Assembly (NCBI GenBank): GCA_963843835.1
Contig: CAWJMD010000001.1
Coordinates: forward strand, 868,001-932,000
DNA from: CAWJMD01 sp963843835
GTDB lineage: Bacteria > Actinomycetota > Actinomycetes > Actinomycetales > CAWJMD01
Length of the DNA: 64,000 bases
Direction of reading: 5' to 3'
Shown piece after piece: positions 58,914 through 64,000 of the stretch. The notes under the pieces were generated by a model. That model was not told where the DNA came from, did not search any database, and was given only the letters and a program-made list of their open reading frames with translations. Position numbers and translations under genes: made by a program. The stretch's first letter is position 1. Every line of letters starts with the position of its first letter.

Positions 58914-59630
58914 CCGCCGACGGCGTCCGGACGACGACCCTGCACGGTGGGGGGCTCACCGACGTGCGCATGATGCTCGTCGCGCACACCAGCTTCCGGC
59001 GGGAGCTCGCGTTGAGCCCGAGGGCGATCCGCGCGACCGCGCACCGTGACAGGCGGCGCGTGCTGACGGTGGCCCGGCACGTGGAGCTGTTCCTCTCGCT
59101 CCTGCACCACCACCACACCATCGAGGACGAGATGCTCTGGCCGCGGCTCCTCGACCGGGCGCCAGAGGAGCTGGCTGCCCCTGGTCCACACGATGGAGAG
59201 CCAGCACGAGGGCGTGGCGGCCCTGCTGGACGCCTGTGAGGAGCGCCTGCAGGCGTGGCGGCGGACGGCCGACGCGGCCGACGGTGAGGCGCTCGCGACT
59301 GCTCTGGCGTCGCTCGTGGCCGCCCTGGTGGAGCACCTCGCGTGCGAGGAGCGGGACGTGCTGCCGCTGATGGCCCGTCACATCACGCCCGAGGAGTGGG
59401 AGGAGTTCACGGAGCGCGGGATGGAGTCGATCCCGCGGTCGATGATGTTCCTCGGCTTCGGGATGATGCTGTACGAGGGCGATCCGGAGGTCATCGCGAT
59501 CGAGATGCGCAGGGTCCCGGGTCCGCTCCGCAGGGTCCTGCCGCCTCTCGGGCGTCGCGCGTTCCGTCGCTACGCCCGCGCCCTGCACGGCACGCCCACC
59601 CCGCCGACGGGTCGCGAGCTGACGAGCTGA
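58910..59630 (+). CDS. Hemerythrin HHE domain protein (frameshifted)
   Basis: About 240 residues. 'DVRMMLVAHTSFRRELAL' and 'LFLSLLHHHHTIEDEMLWP' are the first HHE metal-ligand segments; after a one-base shift near 59180 ('ELAA' to 'LVHTMESQHEGVAALLDAC') the second set follows with 'ALVEHLACEERDVLPLMARH' and a helical tail. Length 721 nt is 3n+1, so one extra base. Hemerythrin-like proteins bind a diiron centre and sense or carry oxygen or nitric oxide. GTG start overlaps the NTF2 stop (GTGA). Confidence 0.85.
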
Positions 59631-59780
59631 GGGAGGCCTCTCCGTCCACAAGGCCGGGTTCAGTGTCGGTGCATGGACGGGACGGGGGCCGTGCGTGGTC
59701 GTGGTGGACCTGCGCGAGCAGGCACCCGGCGAGGCCTGCTGGCAACCCCACGCGAGCGTGGCTTGCGGTAGAACCGGTAC

Positions 59781-60443
59781 GTGACGCTCACGCTGTGCCA
59801 CGACCTGTCGCCCGCCGACTGGATCGTCCACGCCGACCTGGCCTGGCAGCGCCTCGTCTGCTTCGGGCCGGCGGCGTTCGACTCCTACGCCCGGCTCCGC
59901 TTCCTGCCGGACCCGGTGCGCGCCCACCAGAGCGAGAACGACGTCGAGGCGGGCCGGCGCAGCGACCAGATGCCGACCCTCCTCGAGGTGCTGGCCACCG
60001 AGACCGCCACCCCCGATCACTGCTACTTCCTCGTCTGGGAGGGTTTCGCGAGCAGTACCGATGTCGCGCCGGACACGCACCCGGGTGCGAGACCCGAGGC
60101 AGATGCGGTCCCGGGCGTGGCGCCCGACCAGGTTGCCCCGCAGTCGATCCCGACCGCACCCAAGGTCGTGGTCCCGCATCGGGCGTACTGGCTCTTCCGT
60201 GGCCGCCTGGTCGACGTCGGCACCTGGGACACCGCCGACGGCTGGTCGGGTGGCTTCCGACTCGGCGACGCCGAGGCGGCCTTCATCTGGCCCGCCGACC
60301 ACGCCTGGTGCGTCGCCAAGGACGTCGATCCGCACTGGGCCGGGATCGGCGGGAGCGGACCGCTGATCACCCGCCTGACGACCGACGCGCGTCTCGACGT
60401 CGTCCCTGCCGACCCCACGAGCCACCAGTCGTTCTACAGCTGA
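59781..60443 (+). CDS. Hypothetical protein, unrecognised
   Basis: 220 residues, soluble. It starts 'MTLTLCHDLSPADWIVHADL' and has 'GPAAFDSYARLRFLPDPVR', 'HCYFLVWEGF', 'HRAYWLFRGRLVDVGTW', and an end region 'AFIWPADHAWCVAKDVDPHW' and 'WAGIGGSGPLITRLTTD'. The phrase 'DHAWCVAKDVDPHWAGI' is typical of a conserved actinobacterial hypothetical group whose members are often called only by this feature; I know no function. GTG at 59781 lies 6 bases after TAGAAC, a possible leaderless start. Convergent with the third TerD gene. Confidence 0.7.
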   Translation: MTLTLCHDLSPADWIVHADLAWQRLVCFGPAAFDSYARLRFLPDPVRAHQSENDVEAGRRSDQMPTLLEVLATETATPDHCYFLVWEGFASSTDVAPDTHPGARPEADAVPGVAPDQVAPQSIPTAPKVVVPHRAYWLFRGRLVDVGTWDTADGWSGGFRLGDAEAAFIWPADHAWCVAKDVDPHWAGIGGSGPLITRLTTDARLDVVPADPTSHQSFYS

Positions 60444-60452
60444 GCCCGTTCG

Positions 60453-61424
60453 TCAGCGCGCGCGTCCCGTCGGCACCGTACGACCGGCCGCCCAGGGCAG
60501 GTGCCACCCGAACGCGGCCGCGACCTCGGACTGCTGCCCCAGCAGGTACTCGGCCTCGCGCCGCAGCACGAGCGTCCCCCCGACGCGGTGGATGGACGCC
60601 AGAGCGCACGTGGCCGCACCCGCCGGTGCGTCCGGGAAGCGCATGTCCACCGTCACGCCGTCCCGCAGCTCGGTGGTCAGGCCGATCCCCAGCGCGTCCC
60701 ACTCGGGGTGCCCGGACACGGCGTACGCGAAGACCAGCATCCGCTTGAGCAGTCCGATGTGCTTGAGGCTGGCGGTCAGCGTCTCGCCCTCGGTCTCGCT
60801 GCGGGGGCCCAGACGAAGCACCGTCGAACCGTGCGAGCGGGCGGCGTCGGCGCCACCACCCAGCGACTGGATGACGCCGGTGACGCCGTCGTTCATCTCC
60901 CACAGGCACCCCAGGTGCACGTCCGTGCTGCGGCGCAGACCCGCGGCGGCGCTGCGCGGGTCCGTCGGCATCGTCGACCAGTACAGGGTGAGGTGCAGGG
61001 CCCCGCTGCTCGCCTGCTCGCCACCGATGCGTACCGCGGGCGTCGTCTCGGTGAGCATGGTCCGCCCCCGCAGGACCGTGACCTCCCGGCTGAGGACCGG
61101 GGTCGTCACAGGTGCTCCGCCGAGTCGGTCGGTGCGAACTCCGTTGGGAGACAGGTCGAGTGAGAGGTTCCCCGTCCGCACCAGCTCGGGAGAGGTCCGG
61201 CGGACCGGTCGGCGACGGCGGATGAAGTCCAGGGAGGGCTTCTCGGGGGCGCGGGTTCCACGGCGAGCCGTCGGAGGCGGCGAGGCCGGGGACGGAGAGG
61301 GCGCAGAAACGGGTGCAGGCGCTGGCGCAGGTGCAGGCGTGGCCGGTGCCGCGTGCGACGGGGACCGGCGCCGACTCCGCCGCCGGATGAAGCCGAGGTC
61401 CGGCGGGTCGGGAGGCTGCGTCAC
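60453..61424 (-). CDS. TerD-family protein with duplicated FIRRR N-terminal motif
   Basis: 323 residues. The C-terminal two thirds (about 95-310) is a diverged TerD-like fold: 'VRTDRLGGAPVTTPVLSREV', 'ALHLTLYWSTMPTDPRSAA', 'HLGCLWEMNDGVTGVIQSLG' and 'IGLLKRMLVFAYAVSG'. The first 80 residues are disordered, with an Ala/Pro linker between two copies of a short motif: 'DLGFIRRR' (9-16) and 'SLDFIRRR' (64-71), each followed by more Arg. These could dock onto nucleic acid, membrane or a partner. GTG start overlaps the TerD stop (GTGA). The Asp-rich Ca sites of standard TerD are poor here. Confidence 0.85.
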   Translation of the reverse strand: MTQPPDPPDLGFIRRRSRRRSPSHAAPATPAPAPAPAPVSAPSPSPASPPPTARRGTRAPEKPSLDFIRRRRPVRRTSPELVRTGNLSLDLSPNGVRTDRLGGAPVTTPVLSREVTVLRGRTMLTETTPAVRIGGEQASSGALHLTLYWSTMPTDPRSAAAGLRRSTDVHLGCLWEMNDGVTGVIQSLGGGADAARSHGSTVLRLGPRSETEGETLTASLKHIGLLKRMLVFAYAVSGHPEWDALGIGLTTELRDGVTVDMRFPDAPAGAATCALASIHRVGGTLVLRREAEYLLGQQSEVAAAFGWHLPWAAGRTVPTGRAR

Positions 61425-61999
61425 CGGCCGAGGTCCACGCCGTAGTCCCTGGCGATGCCCTCGAGGCCCTCGGCCCAGCCCTGTCCCACGGCACGGAACT
61501 TCCAGCCGCCGCGGTGCCGGTACAGCTCGCCGAAGACCAGCGCGGTCTCGCCGGCGCAGTCGTGCGAGAGGTCGTAGCGCGCGAGCTCGGTCGCCCGGTC
61601 GAGATCGAGCACGCGGATGTAGGCACCCTTGACCTGCTCGAACGTCTGGCGCCTGGACTGCGCCTGGTAGATGGAGACCGCGAAGACGATCCTGTCGACG
61701 TAGTCGGGCACCCGCGTCAGGTCGACCTCGACCTCTTCGTCGTCGCCGTCGCCGGACCCGGTCGCGTGGTCACCGGAGTGCGTGACGGACACGTCGGGGG
61801 CGGCGAGCTGGTTGTAGAAGACGAAGTGCGCGTCGTTCGGCACCTTGCCGTCCGGGCCCACCAGCAGCGCGGACGCGTCCAGGTCGAAGGGGTCGCGACC
61901 GGAGCTCGGTGCCCAGCCCAGACCGACAAGCACCCGCCGCAGGTCAGGGTTCGCCTGGGTGAGCGCGATGTTGGCTCCCCGGGCGAGCGCTGTCGACAT
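61421..61999 (-). CDS. TerD family protein, copy 2
   Basis: 192 residues, canonical TerD. 'ALARGANIALTQANPDLRRV', 'VGLGWAPSSGRDPFDLDASA', 'HFVFYNQLAAPDVSVTHSGD' followed by 'GSGDGDDEEVEVDL' (Ca sites), and the end 'ALVFGELYRHRGGWKFRAVG'. It differs from copy 1 throughout, so it is not a recent duplicate. ATG at 61999 follows TAGCCT by 6 bases with no ribosome binding site, suggesting a leaderless mRNA. It is coupled to the FIRRR TerD-like gene and divergent from the ATP-grasp gene. Confidence 0.95.
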   Translation of the reverse strand: MSTALARGANIALTQANPDLRRVLVGLGWAPSSGRDPFDLDASALLVGPDGKVPNDAHFVFYNQLAAPDVSVTHSGDHATGSGDGDDEEVEVDLTRVPDYVDRIVFAVSIYQAQSRRQTFEQVKGAYIRVLDLDRATELARYDLSHDCAGETALVFGELYRHRGGWKFRAVGQGWAEGLEGIARDYGVDLGR

Positions 62000-62005
62000 G
62001 GCCCC

Positions 62006-62011
62006 AGGCTA
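62006..62011 (-). promoter_or_regulatory. -10 box TAGCCT of terD copy 2, leaderless type
   Basis: On the minus strand TAGCCT (62011-62006) ends 6 bases before the terD ATG at 61999, and no Shine-Dalgarno sequence is present. The same arrangement occurs at the RDD gene and elsewhere in the window. Confidence 0.5.
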
Positions 62012-62042
62012 ACCAGTCGGCCCGGTGCGCGAGACTGCGTGC

Positions 62043-62975
62043 ATGACGACGTCCCACGACGAGCACCCGCGGGTGGCGGTGGCCACCTACGCCTCCCTGC
62101 CCCACCTCGACGACGACGGCCCCCGGCTGCTTGACGCGCTGGCCGCCGCCGGGGTCGACGCGGCGCCGGCGATCTGGGACGACGCCCGGGTCGACTGGCA
62201 CGCCTACGACCTCGTGCTGCTGCGCACCACCTGGGACTACATGCTGCGCCGTGCTGCGTTCGTCTCCTGGGTGCGCTCGCTCCGTGAGGTCGCCAACCCG
62301 GCCGACGTGGTCGAGTGGAACACCGACAAGCACTACCTCTCCGAGCTGCAGGCCGCCGGGCTGCCCGTGGTCGAGACGGTGTTCCTCGAGCCGGGGGACG
62401 GGTGGACCGAGCCGGACCTGTCGTGCACCGACGTGGTGGTCAAGCCGGTCGTGAGCGCCGGCGCGACCCACACGGGACGGTTCCCGCTCGGCGACCCGGC
62501 CGCGCGCGCCCTCGCCGAGCGGCTGCTCGCCGAGCAGCGGTCGGTGATGGTCCAGCCCTACCTCGACGCGGTCGACTCCGAGGGGGAGACGGCCCTGCTC
62601 TACCTCGGCGGACGGTTCTCCCACGCGATCCGCAAGGGCGCGCTGCTGGAGGGGCACGGCGAGCTGCCCGTCTACAGCGAGCACAGCTACACCGAGACCA
62701 TCGCGCGGGCACGGGCCACCGACGACCAGAAGGCCCTGGCCGAGCGGGTTCTCGCCGCGGTACCGGGCGGAGCCGACCGACTCAGCTACGCGCGGGTCGA
62801 CCTGGTCACCGGGCCCGACGGGAACCCGCTGCTGCTGGAGGTGGAGCTGACCGAGCCGTCGCTGTTCCTCGAGCACGCCGACGACGACGCCGTGGCCCGC
62901 CTGGCCGACGACGTGGCCTCCCGGGCCCGCGCGGCGCGGGAGCGGCTGGCTAGAGGTCGAGGTCGGAGCGGGTGA
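62043..62975 (+). CDS. ATP-grasp enzyme of the Ter cluster
   Basis: 310 residues, ATP-grasp fold. 'VAVATYASLPHLDDDGPRLL' (pre-grasp), 'LVLLRTTWDYMLRRAAFV', 'CTDVVVKPVVSAGATHTGRF' (ATP-binding Lys), 'RSVMVQPYLDAVDSEGETAL', 'FSHAIRKGALL' and 'RVDLVTGPDGNPLLLEVELT' (metal-binding acids). The arrangement matches RimK/glutathione synthetase-like ligases of the type found with Ter genes, predicted to join a carboxylate to an amine. ATG at 62043. The 3' end overlaps the next convergent gene by 26 bases. Confidence 0.9.
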   Translation: MTTSHDEHPRVAVATYASLPHLDDDGPRLLDALAAAGVDAAPAIWDDARVDWHAYDLVLLRTTWDYMLRRAAFVSWVRSLREVANPADVVEWNTDKHYLSELQAAGLPVVETVFLEPGDGWTEPDLSCTDVVVKPVVSAGATHTGRFPLGDPAARALAERLLAEQRSVMVQPYLDAVDSEGETALLYLGGRFSHAIRKGALLEGHGELPVYSEHSYTETIARARATDDQKALAERVLAAVPGGADRLSYARVDLVTGPDGNPLLLEVELTEPSLFLEHADDDAVARLADDVASRARAARERLARGRGRSG

Positions 62976-63492
62976 ACTTCGTGGCCAGGAACTGGCCCTG
63001 GTTGGTCAGCTGCTGGGCGTCGCCGGCGTAGATGGCCGTCGCGTACTCCTGCGCACCCTCGCCCAGCAGGCGCAGCTGCTCGAGCAGGTCCTCGGCGGGC
63101 GTGCGACCGAGGCGGTTGCGGTGCGTCGCAGCGAAGTCCGGTGGCAGCGCCAGGAAGGTGTCCACGGTGGTGGGCAGGTAGTCGCGGACCATCGACCGGA
63201 TCGGGATCATCTCCGTCTCGGTGGCCGGGTTGGCGCGCAGGTACCGCAGCAGCGGCCGCAGCACGTCCTCGACCTCGCGGACGGCGGGCACGCCGCCCTC
63301 GGGCATCCGTCCGCCGCCGCGGTTGACGCGCCGCACCAGGTCCCTCAGCTCGGCCTCGAGCACCTCGGCCTCCGGCGCGGCCGGCGCGGTCGGGGTGGAC
63401 GGCGCCGGCTGGGCCGGTGCGGCGGCGGGCGGCGGCGCCGCCTGCTGCCGCGGCTCGTCGCGTCCGAACAGCCCCGACCAGAACGACGACAT
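62950..63492 (-). CDS. Hypothetical protein coupled to telA, possibly XpaC-like
   Basis: 180 residues. A short hydrophobic start 'MSSFWSGLFGRDEPRQQ', an Ala/Pro linker (about 18-42), then a helical domain with 'EAELRDLVRRVNRGGGRMPE', 'RDYLPTTVDTFLALPPDF' and 'LTNQGQFLATKFTRSDLDL'. TelA genes are often paired with XpaC-like proteins, whose C-terminal part has a similar YLP-T pattern; this assignment is tentative. ATG shares a base with the telA stop (TGATG), so translation is coupled. Confidence 0.65.
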   Translation of the reverse strand: MSSFWSGLFGRDEPRQQAAPPPAAAPAQPAPSTPTAPAAPEAEVLEAELRDLVRRVNRGGGRMPEGGVPAVREVEDVLRPLLRYLRANPATETEMIPIRSMVRDYLPTTVDTFLALPPDFAATHRNRLGRTPAEDLLEQLRLLGEGAQEYATAIYAGDAQQLTNQGQFLATKFTRSDLDL

Positions 63493-64000
63493 CAGACCCC
63501 GGCTGCCGAAGGACCGCCCTCGCTCTGGCTGGCGGCGCGCGACCGCTCGAGGTACGGCTTGGCCCGCTCCACCTGCTGCTCCAGGGCACCGACCGTGGCG
63601 GCCATGCTGGTCACGGCCTGCGCCTTGTAGGTGTCGATCGCGTCCATCGTCGCGAAGACGTTGTCGAAGGCACGCTGCAGCGACTCGATGCTCACGGCCG
63701 AGCTCGCGGCCTGCTCGTGGATCGCTGCGCCCTGCTGCTGCAGCATCGCCGAGGTCGACTCGATCATGCTGCTGGTCGTCGTGTTGAGCGCGTTGATCTG
63801 GTCGAGCACCAGCTTCTGGTTGGCCAGCGCCTGCGCGACGATCACGGCCGTCCGCAGTGCCGCCACCGTGGTGGTCTGCGCCCGGTCGACCCCCTTGATC
63901 AGCTCGAGGTTGTTCTTCTTGACCAGGTCGAGCGCGAGGTACCCCTGCACCGCCACGGCCATCTGCGTGAGGATGTCCTGCCGCCGCTGGCGGATCGGGA
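63492..64000 (-). CDS. Toxic anion resistance protein TelA family (partial)
   Basis: Only the C-terminal 169 residues lie in the window; the gene continues past the right edge. The conserved core is clear: 'IRQRRQDILTQMAVAVQGYL', 'ALDLVKKNNLELIKGVDRA', 'TVAALRTAVIVAQALANQKL', 'VLDQINALNTTTSSMIESTS' and 'ESLQRAFDNVFATMDAIDTY'. These long helices are the TelA/KlaA-type coiled-coil region, associated with tellurite and toxic-anion resistance and with Ter loci. Translationally coupled to the following hypothetical gene. Confidence 0.92.
   Translation of the reverse strand, partial: PIRQRRQDILTQMAVAVQGYLALDLVKKNNLELIKGVDRAQTTTVAALRTAVIVAQALANQKLVLDQINALNTTTSSMIESTSAMLQQQGAAIHEQAASSAVSIESLQRAFDNVFATMDAIDTYKAQAVTSMAATVGALEQQVERAKPYLERSRAASQSEGGPSAAGV

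Overview
The window is high-GC DNA with heavy GTG start use and tightly packed genes. Several neighbourhoods are diagnostic of Actinobacteria: mtrA-mtrB-lpqB followed by comF, long-form hpf and secA; a WhiB1 protein; a GDH180-type glutamate dehydrogenase; and a PdtaS-like kinase. The RDD/SpoIIM/DUF58/MoxR membrane block beside mtrAB and the protein flavour suggest Micrococcales, probably Cellulomonadaceae. This is inference; no marker RNA gene is present. I saw no tRNA, rRNA, CRISPR array or insertion sequence.

Layout. 0-7.4 kb: RDD and SpoIIM-like membrane proteins (divergent), then a minus-strand block of membrane protein, DUF4129, DUF4350, MoxR ATPase and DUF58. 7.6-19.4 kb: mtrA-mtrB-lpqB, comF, hpf, a NarL-type regulator, a pentapeptide-like protein, two GNAT genes and secA. 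19.5-23.97 kb: Rv3235-like and LysM proteins, a conserved hypothetical, a BldC-type HTH, and a broken SAF/CpaE-like ATPase pair. 24-34 kb: metabolic genes (HAD, methyltransferase, WS/DGAT acyltransferase, patatin, GH1 beta-glucosidase, P5C dehydrogenase, FAD-linked oxidase). 34.3-42 kb: tryptophan dioxygenase, NAD-glutamate dehydrogenase, PdtaS-like kinase and whiB1.

42.7-48.7 kb is a minus-strand, translationally coupled unit: FHA/FtsK (EssC-like) ATPase, GNAT, RsbW-like anti-sigma factor and SigB/SigF-type sigma factor. From 49 kb to the right edge lies a Ter stress-response locus: three TerD-family genes, a DUF475/TerC-like membrane protein, a HAD enzyme, one giant gene fusing PRTase_2, TRSP, PRTase_1 and PELOTA domains, a CitE-like C-C bond lyase, an ATP-grasp enzyme, a possible XpaC-like protein and the end of a TelA gene. 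A LuxR-family (LAL) regulator, an NTF2-like protein, a hemerythrin protein and an unknown gene are embedded in it. This locus is the best candidate for an unusual system: it appears to encode a nearly complete predicted pathway to a nucleoside-like metabolite alongside TerD/TerC/TelA.

Quality caveat. Nine genes carry single-base frameshifts, concentrated at 3.6-9 kb and 22-23.7 kb and including the core gene mtrB, so assembly or sequencing errors are more likely than true decay. Many genes have a TAnnnT hexamer 6-8 bases before the start codon, which suggests widespread leaderless transcription.
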